DNA of 64,000 nucleotides from Shewanella khirikhana (GCF_003957745.1 NZ_CP020373.1:1736001-1800000), one strand, 5' to 3'; positions 7,557 to 17,241 are shown, numbered from the stretch's first letter. A program made the numbers and translations. The notes: generated by a model from the letters alone, not told the origin.

Positions 7557-8561
7557 TTATTCAGGCTTTATCAAATCGAAGTGGCTGTAGGCACGGGCTG
7601 TGGCAATACGACCCCGGGGAGTGCGCTGCACAAAGCCTTGCTGAATAAGAAATGGTTCCAGCACATCTTCAATGGTTTCGCGCTCTTCACCGATAGCGGC
7701 GGCAAGGTTATCCAGCCCCACAGGACCGCCCATAAACTTGTCGATAATCGCCAGCAGCAACTTGCGGTCCATGTAATCGAAACCTTCGCTGTCGACATCG
7801 AGCAAATCCAATGCAGACTGGGCAACGGCGCGGCTGATGGCGCCATCGTGTTTCACTTCGGCAAAGTCGCGTACCCGACGCAGCAGGCGGTTGGCGATAC
7901 GGGGCGTACCGCGGCTGCGGCGGGCAATTTCTTCGGCGCCGCCCTCATCCATGGGCACATCCATCACCTTGGCCGAGCGGGCGACAATGGACGACAGGTC
8001 GCGGACATTGTAAAACTCAAGCCGCAGCGGAATGCCGAAACGGGCCCGCAGCGGTGAGGTCAGCGAGCCTGCGCGGGTAGTCGCGCCCACCAGGGTAAAG
8101 GGCGGCAAATCCAGCTTGATGGAGCGTGCTGCAGGCCCCTCACCTATCATGATATCCAGCTGATAGTCTTCCATCGCCGGATAGAGGATTTCCTCCACCA
8201 CAGGGCTTAAGCGGTGGATTTCATCGATAAAGAGCACGTCACCTTCTTCAAGATTGGTGAGCAGCGCCGCCAAATCACCTGCCTTTTCCAGCACAGGCCC
8301 GGAGGTGGACTTGATGTTTACCCCCATTTCGTTGGCAACGATATTGGCCAGGGTGGTTTTACCCAGGCCCGGTGGGCCGTAGATCAGCATATGATCCAGG
8401 GCTTCGCCGCGCTTTTTGGCCGCTTCAATAAAGACTTTAAGCTGGGCGCGGGTGTCATCCTGCCCCGTGTATTCATCGAGCAGTTTTGGCCGCATGGCGC
8501 GGTCAATCACATCTTCCTGACCCAGATCCTGGGGCTGAATAAGCCGGTCGGCCTCAATCAT
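7557..8561 (-). CDS. ruvB: Holliday junction branch migration ATPase RuvB
   Basis: Protein of 334 residues, the standard RuvB length. Walker A is GPPGLGKTT, Walker B is LFIDEIHRL, sensor 1 lies in GATTRAG and the arginine finger region is SPLRARFG. A C-terminal winged helix is present (FLIQQGFVQRTPRGR). It forms hexameric rings that, with RuvA, drive branch migration of Holliday junctions during recombinational repair. It is the last gene of yebC-ruvC-ruvA-ruvB, 17 bp after ruvA, and is followed by a UUCG terminator. Unlike E. coli, I see no LexA box directly upstream of ruvA or upstream of the operon. Confidence 0.98.
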   Translation of the reverse strand: MIEADRLIQPQDLGQEDVIDRAMRPKLLDEYTGQDDTRAQLKVFIEAAKKRGEALDHMLIYGPPGLGKTTLANIVANEMGVNIKSTSGPVLEKAGDLAALLTNLEEGDVLFIDEIHRLSPVVEEILYPAMEDYQLDIMIGEGPAARSIKLDLPPFTLVGATTRAGSLTSPLRARFGIPLRLEFYNVRDLSSIVARSAKVMDVPMDEGGAEEIARRSRGTPRIANRLLRRVRDFAEVKHDGAISRAVAQSALDLLDVDSEGFDYMDRKLLLAIIDKFMGGPVGLDNLAAAIGEERETIEDVLEPFLIQQGFVQRTPRGRIATARAYSHFDLIKPE

Positions 8562-8578
8562 GGTATTCCCCTTTCACC

Positions 8579-9196
8579 TTAGAGCATGGACTTGAGTGCA
8601 GCCTTGATAAGCTGCTCGGGATCCATACCCTCCTTGAAGGCACTGGATACGGCCTTGCTGGCCTGCTGAGGTTTGTAACCCAGTGACAAGAGTGCAGCAA
8701 TGGCATCTTCTTCTACCGTGGCGGCCACGGGCGCCGGGGTGAAGTTGCTCTTGAGCACAAACTCGCGCTCGGCGCCCATGGAGGCTTCCATCAGACTCTT
8801 GAGTTTGTCGCGCATCTCGACCAGCAGGCGCTCGGCGGTTTTTTTACCCACACCGGGCAGCTTGATCAGGGTCGCGATATCATCACGCTCCAGGCAGCCG
8901 ATAAATTCCTTGGCGGTCATGCCCGACAAAATGGTGAGCGCAAGCTTGGGGCCAACACCATTGGCCTTGATCAGCAAACGGAACAGTGAGCGCTCTTCCT
9001 TGTGGATAAAACCATACAGCAGCTGGGCATCTTCGCGGACCACAAAATGGGTATAAACAATGACCTCGGCGCCAGGCAGTGGCAGCTCGTAAAAGGAGGT
9101 CAGCGGCATTTGCAGCTCATAGCCAACACCGCCCACATCTATCAATACCTCTGGGGCGTGTTTCTCAACCAAAATGCCCTTTAAACGACCTATCAT
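8579..9196 (-). CDS. ruvA: Holliday junction DNA-binding protein RuvA
   Basis: Start chosen at the ATG of MIGRLKGILVEKHAPEVLID, giving 205 residues (E. coli 203). A longer in-frame reading would run 25 residues into ruvC without family similarity. Domain I is the OB fold; domain II has helix-hairpin-helix motifs including LPGVGKKTAERLLVEMRDKL; domain III (AIAALLSLGYKPQQASKAV) contacts RuvB. The tetramer holds the four-way junction and loads RuvB. The start overlaps the ruvC stop as ATGA, so translation is probably coupled. Confidence 0.97.
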   Translation of the reverse strand: MIGRLKGILVEKHAPEVLIDVGGVGYELQMPLTSFYELPLPGAEVIVYTHFVVREDAQLLYGFIHKEERSLFRLLIKANGVGPKLALTILSGMTAKEFIGCLERDDIATLIKLPGVGKKTAERLLVEMRDKLKSLMEASMGAEREFVLKSNFTPAPVAATVEEDAIAALLSLGYKPQQASKAVSSAFKEGMDPEQLIKAALKSML

Positions 9197-9714
9197 CTGT
9201 ATCTTCCGTATGTTCTGACACTGGCGCGCCCACCGAGGGCCACCAGACTTTGATGGGTGTGATAATGACACATGGCAACCGCCAGTGCATCTGCCGCGTC
9301 GGCCTGGGGTGCTGCGGGGAGTTTCAGCATCTGCTGCACCATGTGCTGCACCTGGGCCTTTTGAGCCCGGCCTGTGCCCACCACGGCATTTTTAATCTGG
9401 GTGGCGCTGTATTCGGCCACCGGTAAGCCTGCCACTGTCGCCGCCACAATGGCGGCGCCCCTCGCCTGGCCGAGCTTCAATGCCGAGTCGGCATTTTTGG
9501 CCATAAATACCCGCTCGATGGCAAACTGGCTCGGCTGGTACTGACGGATAATTTCCTGCAGGCCATCAAAAATCTGCTTAAGCCTGTCGGGCAGTTCATC
9601 CGATGAGGTACGAATGCAACCGCTGCCAAGATAGAGCTGATGCCTGCCCTGACACTGGATAACCCCATAACCTGTGATGCGTGAGCCCGGGTCGACCCCT
9701 AAAATAATGGCCAT
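9193..9714 (-). CDS. ruvC: Holliday junction resolvase RuvC
   Basis: Protein of 173 residues, opening MAIILGVDPGSRITGYGVI with the first catalytic Asp (D7). The second acidic residue lies in FAIERVFMAKN, and the C-terminal pair is in QADAADALAVAMCH. The fold is RNase H-like, and the dimer cuts Holliday junctions symmetrically. It sits 3 bp after yebC and overlaps ruvA by 4 bp, the common gammaproteobacterial arrangement. Confidence 0.98.
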   Translation of the reverse strand: MAIILGVDPGSRITGYGVIQCQGRHQLYLGSGCIRTSSDELPDRLKQIFDGLQEIIRQYQPSQFAIERVFMAKNADSALKLGQARGAAIVAATVAGLPVAEYSATQIKNAVVGTGRAQKAQVQHMVQQMLKLPAAPQADAADALAVAMCHYHTHQSLVALGGRASVRTYGRYR

Positions 9715-9717
9715 GGA

Positions 9718-10464
9718 TTATTCCAGCGTCTCCATCACCTCATCGGGGATGTCGGCGTTATGGTAAACCTCCTGCACATCATCATGATCTTCAAGCTGAT
9801 CGATAAGCCGCAGGAATTTGGGAGCGGTTTCGGCATCAAGCACAGCCCGGGTGGATGGCACCATGGTCACTTCAGCGTTCACCGAGGTAAAACCCGCGCC
9901 ATCGAGGGCGTCTTTCACGGCGCCAAAGTCCTCAGGCGTGGTGTACACATCGGCACTGCCATCATCATTGATGACCACATCGTCGGCGCCGCCCTCGAGT
10001 GCAGCTTCCAGAATGGCGTCTTCATCGGTGCCGGGCTCGAAACTTATCACCCCGCGCTTGGTAAAGAGATAGGCCACCGAGCCGTCGGTACCCAGGTTGC
10101 CACCGGACTTATTGAAGGCATTGCGCACCCCGGTCACCGCACGGTTGCGGTTATCCGTCATGCACTCCACCATCACAGCAGTGCCACCGGGGCCGTAGCC
10201 TTCGTAGATGAGGGTTTCCAGATTGTCGCCATCAAGCTCGCCGGAACCACGCTTTACCGCGCGCTCCACAGTGTCACGGGTCATATTGGCAGACAGGGCT
10301 TTGTCAATGGCGGCACGCAGACGGGGGTTGGCATCGGCATCTGAACCACCCTCACGGGCGGAGACAACCAGCTCGCGAATGAGTTTGGTAAAGAGTTTGC
10401 CGCGCTTGGCATCCTGGGCGGCTTTACGGTGTCGGATGTTGGCCCACTTGCTGTGACCTGCCAT
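9718..10464 (-). CDS. yebC: YebC/PmpR family protein
   Basis: Starts at MAGHSKWANIRHRKAAQDAKR, the invariant N-terminus of the family, giving 248 residues (E. coli YebC 246). The upstream in-frame extension of 11 residues is not family-like, and AAGGAGAT precedes the chosen ATG. The family includes transcriptional regulators (PmpR) and is now also linked to relief of ribosome stalling at proline-rich sequences; which applies here is not visible. It heads the ruv operon, 3 bp before ruvC. Confidence 0.97.
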   Translation of the reverse strand: MAGHSKWANIRHRKAAQDAKRGKLFTKLIRELVVSAREGGSDADANPRLRAAIDKALSANMTRDTVERAVKRGSGELDGDNLETLIYEGYGPGGTAVMVECMTDNRNRAVTGVRNAFNKSGGNLGTDGSVAYLFTKRGVISFEPGTDEDAILEAALEGGADDVVINDDGSADVYTTPEDFGAVKDALDGAGFTSVNAEVTMVPSTRAVLDAETAPKFLRLIDQLEDHDDVQEVYHNADIPDEVMETLE

Positions 10465-10543
10465 AGAAATCTCCTTGAAATGCGGATAGATGACCACTGT
10501 CCAGACTAACGAAAAACAGCGTCCGGGGAAAATGCAGTGGCCG

Positions 10544-10580
10544 TAAAAACAGACCGAGGCATGCGCCCCGGTTTGTTTGT
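10544..10580 (-). terminator. Probable terminator after aspS
   Basis: Read leftward, AAACAAACCGGGGCG pairs with the CTCGGTCTGTTT region around GCATGC, with one internal A-C mismatch and a following run of T. It separates aspS from yebC. Confidence 0.6.
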
Positions 10581-10587
10581 GACTCTA

Positions 10588-12363
10588 TCAGTCTTGTTTC
10601 GGCTCTTTCGGCAGAACCGCAATGCCCAGTTCCACCAGTTGGTCGGGGTTGGCATGTCCCGGCGCGTTAGTGAGCGGACAGGCCGCCGTGGTGGTCTTGG
10701 GGAAGGCCATCACGTCACGGATGGAGCTGGCGCCGGTCATCAGCATCACCAGACGGTCCAGACCAAAGGCCAGACCCGCATGTGGTGGCGTACCGAAACG
10801 CAATGCGTCCAGCAGGAAGCCGAACTTCTCTTTGGCTTCTTCATCGTCGATGCCAAGGATGCGGAACACAGTAGACTGCATGTCGCCATTGTGGATACGC
10901 ACAGAGCCGCCGCCCAGTTCAACGCCGTTAAGTACCATGTCGTAGGCATCGGACACTGCCTTACCAGGGTTGGCTTCAAGCTCGGCAGCAGTGACGCCGC
11001 GCGGCGCGGTAAAGGGATGGTGAACGGCGTAGAAACGGCCATCGGCCTTTTCGAACATCGGGAAGTCAACCACCCACAGTGGACGCCACTCGCCCTGGAG
11101 CAGATCGAAGTCTTCACCGGCTTTCAGACGCAGCGCGCCCATGGACTCGGCAACCACGTTGGCCTTGTCGGCACCGAAGAAGATGATATCGCCATCAGCG
11201 GCGCCAGTGCGGGCAATGATTTCCTTGATGATGTCTTCATTCAGGAACTTGGCCACAGGCGACTGAATGCCTTCAAGGCCAGCGGCGAGGTTGTTGACCT
11301 TCATCCAGGCCAGACCGCGGGCACCGTAGATACCGACAAACTTGGTGTAGTCGTCAATTTGCTTGCGTGACAGCTCGGCGCCGCCGGGAATACGCAGTGC
11401 AGCAACGCGGCCTTCTTCGTCGTTGGCTGGGCCGGAGAATACGGCGAACTCAACGGCTTTAAGCAGATCGGCAACATCAACCAGTTCCAGCGGGTTACGC
11501 AGATCCGGCTTATCGGAGCCAAAGCGGCGCATGGCTTCGTCCCAGGTCATTTTCGGGAATTCGCCCAGATCCACGTTCATCAGTTCGAGGAACAGGTTAC
11601 GGATCATGCGCTCGGTGGTTTCCATCACCTGATCAGAGCTCATGAACGAGGTTTCGATATCGATTTGGGTGAATTCAGGCTGACGGTCGGCGCGCAGGTC
11701 TTCGTCGCGGAAACACTTCACGATTTGATAGTAACGGTCGAAACCTGACATCATCAGCAGCTGCTTGAACAGCTGTGGCGACTGTGGCAGTGCGAAGAAC
11801 TGACCTTTATAGGTACGGCTTGGTACCAGGTAGTCGCGGGCACCTTCCGGAGTGGCCTTGGTCAGAATGGGGGTTTCGATGTCGAGGAAGCCGTTGCCAT
11901 CCATAAAGTTGCGCACAAAGCTGGTTACCTTGGCACGGAAAATCAGACGCTGAGCCATTTCAGGACGGCGCAGATCCAGATAGCGGTACTTAAGACGGGC
12001 TTCTTCGCTGTTGTTCTGGTGGTTATCCAGGCTCAGTGGCAGCGGATCGGCAGCATTGATGATGGTGAGCGCTTTGCCAAGCACTTCAATTTCACCGGTC
12101 TTCATCTGGCTGTTCACCTGGCTGTCAGGACGTGGGCGAACCACACCTTTAACCTGAACACAGAACTCGGCACGCAGGCTGCTGGCTACGTCAAACACGT
12201 CTGGCAGATCGGGGTCGTAAACCACCTGAACCACACCTTCGCGGTCGCGAAGATCCAAAAAGATCACACCCCCCAAATCGCGGCTGCGGTTGACCCAGCC
12301 GACGAGGGTGACTTCTTGTCCGACGTGAGACTTGTTAACGTCTCCACAATAATGACTGCGCAT
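10588..12363 (-). CDS. aspS: Aspartyl-tRNA synthetase
   Basis: Protein of 591 residues, the length of bacterial-type AspRS. It contains an N-terminal OB-fold anticodon domain (GWVNRSRDLGGVIFLDLRDREG), the class II catalytic core with motif 2 (CFRDEDLRADRQPEFTQ) and motif 3 (GLAFGLDRLVMLM), and the bacterial GAD insertion. The signature FDRYYQIVKCFRDED is intact. It charges tRNA-Asp in the cytoplasm; a tRNA-Asp gene lies in this same window at 61.2 kb. The gene has its own promoter at 12423-12450 and a downstream terminator. Confidence 0.98.
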   Translation of the reverse strand: MRSHYCGDVNKSHVGQEVTLVGWVNRSRDLGGVIFLDLRDREGVVQVVYDPDLPDVFDVASSLRAEFCVQVKGVVRPRPDSQVNSQMKTGEIEVLGKALTIINAADPLPLSLDNHQNNSEEARLKYRYLDLRRPEMAQRLIFRAKVTSFVRNFMDGNGFLDIETPILTKATPEGARDYLVPSRTYKGQFFALPQSPQLFKQLLMMSGFDRYYQIVKCFRDEDLRADRQPEFTQIDIETSFMSSDQVMETTERMIRNLFLELMNVDLGEFPKMTWDEAMRRFGSDKPDLRNPLELVDVADLLKAVEFAVFSGPANDEEGRVAALRIPGGAELSRKQIDDYTKFVGIYGARGLAWMKVNNLAAGLEGIQSPVAKFLNEDIIKEIIARTGAADGDIIFFGADKANVVAESMGALRLKAGEDFDLLQGEWRPLWVVDFPMFEKADGRFYAVHHPFTAPRGVTAAELEANPGKAVSDAYDMVLNGVELGGGSVRIHNGDMQSTVFRILGIDDEEAKEKFGFLLDALRFGTPPHAGLAFGLDRLVMLMTGASSIRDVMAFPKTTTAACPLTNAPGHANPDQLVELGIAVLPKEPKQD

Positions 12364-12422
12364 CGAGAGTTATCCTTTTTCCTGCACTTTGGCGGAAAGC
12401 TGATTGAAAATAGTGACTGGGC

Positions 12423-12450
12423 ATTATAGTGAAAGAATGCCCTGAGCCAA
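12423..12450 (-). promoter_or_regulatory. Sigma-70-type promoter of aspS
   Basis: Read leftward: TTGGCT, 16 bases, then TATAAT, followed by a short leader with AAGGAT before the ATG. The -10 is a perfect consensus. Confidence 0.6.
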
Positions 12451-12551
12451 AGTACTTCACTTTTGGTCGGTGAAGTATCCAGCAAGTTTTTGTTTAAGAC
12501 CAGAGGGTGCGGCGCTGAATTTGCTACGAATGCCGAAAATTTCTACAGCTT

Positions 12552-15362
12552 TCAGGCACTGCGGTAGCTGTGGCCGCCCGCCTGCTTGGCGAAGTACATC
12601 ATCTTGTCGGCTTTTTGCATCAAACCGATGGGATTGTCACTGTCGCTTGGGTAGATGGCGATGCCGATACTGGCCGAGATACTGATTTGGGTGCCATCCA
12701 TATCAAAGGGCTTGGACAACTTGGCAATCAGGTTCTCCGCCACCTGGCAGACACTGTCCATATCGGCGATTTTATTGAGCAGCACAATAAATTCATCGCC
12801 GCCAAAACGCGCCACTGTATCGGATTTACGCACAGCGTCATCCAATACCCGCGCCACTTCCACCAACAGCTTATCGCCCATGGCGTGGCCTTTGGCGTCG
12901 TTGACCTCTTTAAAGCCATCGAGATCCACAAACAGCAGCGCAAACTTGGCCTGCTCGCGGCCATGGAGCAGCACCGCCTGACGCAGTCTGTCATCCAGCA
13001 AAATCCGGTTTGGCAGCCCGGTTAATGGGTCGTGGCTGGCAAGATGGGCAATTCGTGCCTCGGCGCGCTGACGGGCCTTGATTTCCTGCTTCAGCCGACG
13101 ATTAATCACAGCGACCACCAGGGTCAGCAGCAACAGCACCGACAATGCAATCACCACGCTGCGCAAGTAACGCTGATAGCGGGCAACGCCGGTATCCACA
13201 TTAAAATCCATCCAGTGGGAGTGGATTTCCTGCACCTTGGCTTTATCGAGCTTGGCTATCACCTTGTTCAGATACGGCAGCAATTCCTGATGGCGCGGAG
13301 TAACACCGATATGACTTTTCTGATCGGCAAAATCGGCCAGCAGTGACATTTTCAGCTGCTGAAACTGGCCACTGTTGAGCTTATTGGCAAGGGTGACCAC
13401 TTTTTCAATGAACAAATCGGCCTTGCCGGAGGACACCGCCTGCAAACCGGTCTGGCTGTCTGGCACCAGCACCAGCTTAATGCCGGGGTACTCTGCCATC
13501 AGCCGACTCACAATCTGATAGCCTTCCACCACCGCCAGCCGCTGGCCCTCAAGCTGATCGAGGTTGAATACCGACACCACATCAATTGGGCTTACCAGCG
13601 CCCATGCCGATGGCCAGTAAGGCTCACTGTAGGTGATTTGCCCTTCCCGCTCAGGCGTTTTGGCCACGCTGCCGGCAAGGTCAATTTTCCCGCTTTGAAG
13701 TGCACTGATAAGGTCGCCCCACGCTTTGAAGGCCACAGGCTCAATCTCAATCCCCAACATGGACTCAAACATCTTAGCCACATCGGAGTTCACTCCGGCA
13801 AACTCGCCTTTTTCGTCGGTAAACTCCATCGGCGCCCAGTTTTCCAAATAGCCCATTTTCAGGCTGCCAAGACCGGTCAGGTATTGGCGCTCGGGGCCGC
13901 TCAGATTGATGTGCTCGCGGGACTTCACAAACACGTGGTCACGGCTGTTGAGCATCCATTTCTGCTCAATGTCAGCAAGCTCCTTCAGGCTTATCATGTT
14001 GAAGCCGGAGGCAATCCGATTGGCAAGCCCCTGATCGCCATTGCGGATCAGGGCGTAGATTTCGGTGTCGTACTCTAAAAAGTTGGCCTGGGTGAATTCG
14101 GCCCAACTTTTATTGAGCAGCAGATAGTGCTGGGTCCAGGCTGCAGAGGCGACAAAGCCAACAATGTCCCCCTGATGTACGGCATTGAGCATCTCTTCCA
14201 TGCCGTTATAGAAGCGCACCTGGGTGTCGGGCAGCGCTGCCCTCACCTTGGCCACATAAGGCGCCGTTGGGAAAATACCAATGCGTTTTCCTTTGAGCGC
14301 CTTGACGTCAGTGATTTGATTGCCATGTAAAAACAGTCGGCTTTTTACCGTGTACATATGCCAGGCGCGGTACAGCCCGGTATTCATATCATCGCTTTCT
14401 GGGTAGCCAATGTGCACATCGGCGCGGCCAGTGCGCACATCTTCAAGGCTGCCATTCATATCGCCTGGGATAAAATTGATGGGAACGCCGGTTTTTTCTG
14501 ACCACAAACGCCACAAATCCACATACAGCCCGTGGGGTAAACCATCGACACCGAGGTCGACAAAAGGCTCGACACCCAGCTGCATGGCGATGGCAAGACC
14601 ACTCTGCTCACGCTGATACCCCAGCCAGCGCCGCTCGAGTTTGCGGGTAAAGTCGCTCGACAGCCGGGCAAACCCTTCATTGATTTGCCGCAGCAGCGCC
14701 TCATTGCCTTTTTGCACCGCTGGATGCATATCGGTTTGACGCACCAGCACCCGGGTGTTGATAGGAAAGTCCACTGACAGCTTTTGCTGCAGGCGCTGAT
14801 CGCGCATGTAGCCTTCCATACCGGCAAAAGCGACCAGCTCCCCTCTATCCGCCGCCTCAAGCAGACTCTCCCGGGTTGGGAAACGCTTGAAGCTCAGGCC
14901 GGGCACCCTGGCATTGAGTTCGTTTTCAAAGGTGGAACCCTGCACTATACCTATCTGGAAAGGCCGCAATTGCTCAAGGGAGGTTCGTCCCTGCAATTGT
15001 TTGTGCAGGTAAACGTAGGTGTTAACCTCAGAAATGGTGTCGGCGAAGTCAAACAGGCGCTCACGGTCGGGGTTGATGGCCATGCCAAGGTGTACATCGG
15101 CCCGCCCTTGCTGAAGCTGGGTCAGGGAGTCACGCCACACCCGGCTGACAAACACCACAGGGCGGCGGTTTACCCGCGACCACTCTTTCCAGAGCTCAAC
15201 CATCAGGCCCTGAGGATCGCCATTTTCATCTATAAATTGAAAGGGATAGCTGTCTTCGCCCATCACCAGCGTCAGGGGTTTATCGTCGCTGTAGGCAAGA
15301 AATGACAGACCCAGTGACAGGCACAACAACAGTCGCAGAATAAGCTTCAAACCGGTACCCAA
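12552..15362 (-). CDS. Diguanylate cyclase with three periplasmic solute-binding-type sensor domains
   Basis: Protein of 936 residues. A signal-like N-terminus is followed by three successive bacterial extracellular solute-binding (family 3, PBPb) modules at roughly 28-250, 258-480 and 490-720. The third contains MEFTDEKGEFAGVNSDVAKM. One membrane helix follows (about 737-757, VVIALSVLLLLTLVVAVI), then a GGDEF domain with DPLTGLPNR and an intact GGDEF at 854-858. The product-inhibition I-site RKSD precedes it by five residues, so synthesis of c-di-GMP with feedback control is expected. No EAL domain is present. The frame opens with TTG and has no good Shine-Dalgarno, so the exact start is uncertain. 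Ligands are unknown; amino-acid-like molecules are typical of the family. Confidence 0.9.
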   Translation of the reverse strand: MGTGLKLILRLLLCLSLGLSFLAYSDDKPLTLVMGEDSYPFQFIDENGDPQGLMVELWKEWSRVNRRPVVFVSRVWRDSLTQLQQGRADVHLGMAINPDRERLFDFADTISEVNTYVYLHKQLQGRTSLEQLRPFQIGIVQGSTFENELNARVPGLSFKRFPTRESLLEAADRGELVAFAGMEGYMRDQRLQQKLSVDFPINTRVLVRQTDMHPAVQKGNEALLRQINEGFARLSSDFTRKLERRWLGYQREQSGLAIAMQLGVEPFVDLGVDGLPHGLYVDLWRLWSEKTGVPINFIPGDMNGSLEDVRTGRADVHIGYPESDDMNTGLYRAWHMYTVKSRLFLHGNQITDVKALKGKRIGIFPTAPYVAKVRAALPDTQVRFYNGMEEMLNAVHQGDIVGFVASAAWTQHYLLLNKSWAEFTQANFLEYDTEIYALIRNGDQGLANRIASGFNMISLKELADIEQKWMLNSRDHVFVKSREHINLSGPERQYLTGLGSLKMGYLENWAPMEFTDEKGEFAGVNSDVAKMFESMLGIEIEPVAFKAWGDLISALQSGKIDLAGSVAKTPEREGQITYSEPYWPSAWALVSPIDVVSVFNLDQLEGQRLAVVEGYQIVSRLMAEYPGIKLVLVPDSQTGLQAVSSGKADLFIEKVVTLANKLNSGQFQQLKMSLLADFADQKSHIGVTPRHQELLPYLNKVIAKLDKAKVQEIHSHWMDFNVDTGVARYQRYLRSVVIALSVLLLLTLVVAVINRRLKQEIKARQRAEARIAHLASHDPLTGLPNRILLDDRLRQAVLLHGREQAKFALLFVDLDGFKEVNDAKGHAMGDKLLVEVARVLDDAVRKSDTVARFGGDEFIVLLNKIADMDSVCQVAENLIAKLSKPFDMDGTQISISASIGIAIYPSDSDNPIGLMQKADKMMYFAKQAGGHSYRSA

Positions 15363-15438
15363 AGGTCAAAGTTGCGTAAAAAGAATGTTATCTAACGGCG
15401 TATTAGACATAAATTTGGCCGAAATAGCCAGTGTGCCC

Positions 15439-15468
15439 TTGCTGCTCAGAAACGCGATTCGTTAAAAT
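15439..15468 (+). promoter_or_regulatory. Possible promoter of cmoA and downstream genes
   Basis: TTGCTG at 15439-15444 and TAAAAT at 15463-15468, spaced 18 bases, lie 30 bases upstream of the cmoA ATG. Matches are moderate. An alternative -10, TATATT, lies at 15476. Confidence 0.4.
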
Positions 15469-15497
15469 ACAAGGCTATATTGTGAGAACGACAGCAC

Positions 15498-16229
15498 ATG
15501 ACCAATCAACAAGATACTTTGTTTGCGCTGCCCGGTGAGCATCAGGGCAATTTTCAGTTCGACAACCGGGTAGCCGGTGTCTTTGGCGATATGATCCGCC
15601 GCTCGGTGCCCGGCTACAGCCAAATCATTGCCACCATTGGCGATTTTGCCGGTCGTCTGGTTAGCCCGAATACCCAGGTTTATGACCTTGGCTGCTCTCT
15701 TGGCGCCGCCACCCTATCCATCCGCCGTCAGGTGGAAGGCCGCAGCGTCTGTATCCATGCCATCGATAACAGCGAGCCCATGCTGGCCCGTTGCCGGGAA
15801 AACCTCGATGCCTATGTCAGCGACACCAAGGTAGAGTTTCATCTGGCCGACATTCGTGATGTGGCAATCGAAAACGCCTCCATGGTGGTGCTGAACTTTA
15901 CTCTGCAGTTTTTGCCCCCTGCCGATCGCGATGCGCTTATCGCCCGGATATGGCACGGCATGGTGCCCGGCGGCGTACTGGTGCTGTCAGAAAAACTCAA
16001 ATTCGACAACGATGCCATTCAGCAGCTGCTCGATGCCCAGCATCTGGATTTCAAGCGTGCCAATGGTTACAGCGAGCTTGAAATCAGCCAAAAGCGCAGC
16101 GCCATCGAAAACGTACTGATCCCGGATACCCTGGATGAGCACAAGGCGCGCCTGCATCAGGCTGGCTTTACCCAGGCCGACCTCTGGTTTCAGTGTTTCA
16201 ACTTTGCCTCCATGGTGGCCATCAAGTGA
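15498..16229 (+). CDS. cmoA: Carboxy-S-adenosyl-L-methionine synthase CmoA
   Basis: Protein of 243 residues with an SAM-binding Rossmann fold (VYDLGCSLGAATLSIR; AIDNSEPMLARCREN). It makes carboxy-SAM from SAM and prephenate, the donor used by CmoB to form uridine-5-oxyacetic acid at wobble position 34 of tRNA. The N-terminus DTLFALPGEHQGNFQFDNRVAGVFGDMIRRSVPGY is typical of CmoA. Its TGA overlaps the GTG start of cmoB (GTGA), indicating coupling. A divergent diguanylate cyclase lies upstream across a 135-bp gap. Confidence 0.97.
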   Translation: MTNQQDTLFALPGEHQGNFQFDNRVAGVFGDMIRRSVPGYSQIIATIGDFAGRLVSPNTQVYDLGCSLGAATLSIRRQVEGRSVCIHAIDNSEPMLARCRENLDAYVSDTKVEFHLADIRDVAIENASMVVLNFTLQFLPPADRDALIARIWHGMVPGGVLVLSEKLKFDNDAIQQLLDAQHLDFKRANGYSELEISQKRSAIENVLIPDTLDEHKARLHQAGFTQADLWFQCFNFASMVAIK

Positions 16230-17218
16230 TCAGTTTCTCCAGTTTTTACCGCCAAATCGCCGATACCAATTTACAGCATTGGCTCGAAACCCTGCCCGCC
16301 GTGCTCGGTGAATGGCAGCGAAGCCACAAACACGGCAACCTGCCCAAGTGGGAAAAGGTGCTCGCCAAACTGAACTTTCCGGCTCCCGATGAGCTGGATT
16401 TGCTGCACAGTGTCACTATCGGCAGCGGCGCTCAGCTCAGTGAAGGCCAGCAGGAAAAGCTAGAAAACCTGCTGCGCATCCTTTCACCCTGGCGTAAAGG
16501 CCCGTTCCATGTGCACGGTATTCACATCGATACCGAGTGGCGCAGTGACTGGAAGTGGGATCGGGTTTCGCCCCACATCAGCCCACTGGCTAACCGCACT
16601 GTACTCGATGTGGGCTGCGGCAGTGGCTACCACATGTGGCGTATGCTGGGTGAAGGCGCCAAACGTGTAGTGGGTATCGACCCCTCGGCGCTGTTTTTAT
16701 GCCAGTTCGAAGCCATCAAACGCCTGATTGACGTTGACTCGCCGGTGCATTTACTGCCGCTTGGGATTGAAGAGCTGCCGCCACTGGATGCCTTCGACAC
16801 TGTGTTCTCTATGGGCGTGCTGTACCACAGACGCTCGCCAATTGATCATCTGCTGCAGCTTAGGGATCAACTGCGCATGGGCGGTGAGCTGGTGCTCGAA
16901 ACCCTGGTAGTCGATGGCGATAAGGACACAGTTCTGGTGCCCCGCGATAGATATGGCAAGATGAATAATGTATGGTTTTTGCCATCCATAGAAGCGCTTA
17001 AGCTGTGGCTCGAAAAATGTGATTTTACCGACGTGCGCTGCGTGAACGTGGATGTCACCTCGCTGGCAGAGCAGCGTGCTACCGGTTGGATGCAAAATGA
17101 GTCTCTGGTCGATTACCTCGACCCACAGGATGTCAGCCTGACAGTAGAAGGCTACCCCGCCCCGAAACGGGCCACCTTTATTGCGGTTAAAAACCGCAGT
17201 AGCCAGGATTTTGATTGA
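16226..17218 (+). CDS. cmoB: tRNA U34 carboxymethyltransferase CmoB
   Basis: I place the start at the GTG at 16226, giving 330 residues beginning ISFSSFYRQIADTNLQHWLETLP, as expected for CmoB (E. coli 323). A longer frame runs 11 codons into cmoA without family support. The SAM/carboxy-SAM site is VLDVGCGSGYHMWRMLGEGAKRVVGIDPS, and FHVHGIHIDTEWRSDWKWDR is a CmoB hallmark. It transfers the carboxymethyl group to 5-hydroxyuridine-34. No terminator follows; the next gene begins 23 bp later, so the envelope module downstream is probably on the same transcript. Confidence 0.97.
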   Translation: MISFSSFYRQIADTNLQHWLETLPAVLGEWQRSHKHGNLPKWEKVLAKLNFPAPDELDLLHSVTIGSGAQLSEGQQEKLENLLRILSPWRKGPFHVHGIHIDTEWRSDWKWDRVSPHISPLANRTVLDVGCGSGYHMWRMLGEGAKRVVGIDPSALFLCQFEAIKRLIDVDSPVHLLPLGIEELPPLDAFDTVFSMGVLYHRRSPIDHLLQLRDQLRMGGELVLETLVVDGDKDTVLVPRDRYGKMNNVWFLPSIEALKLWLEKCDFTDVRCVNVDVTSLAEQRATGWMQNESLVDYLDPQDVSLTVEGYPAPKRATFIAVKNRSSQDFD

Positions 17219-17241
17219 TAACGCGAAAGGGAAGCAAGCAC

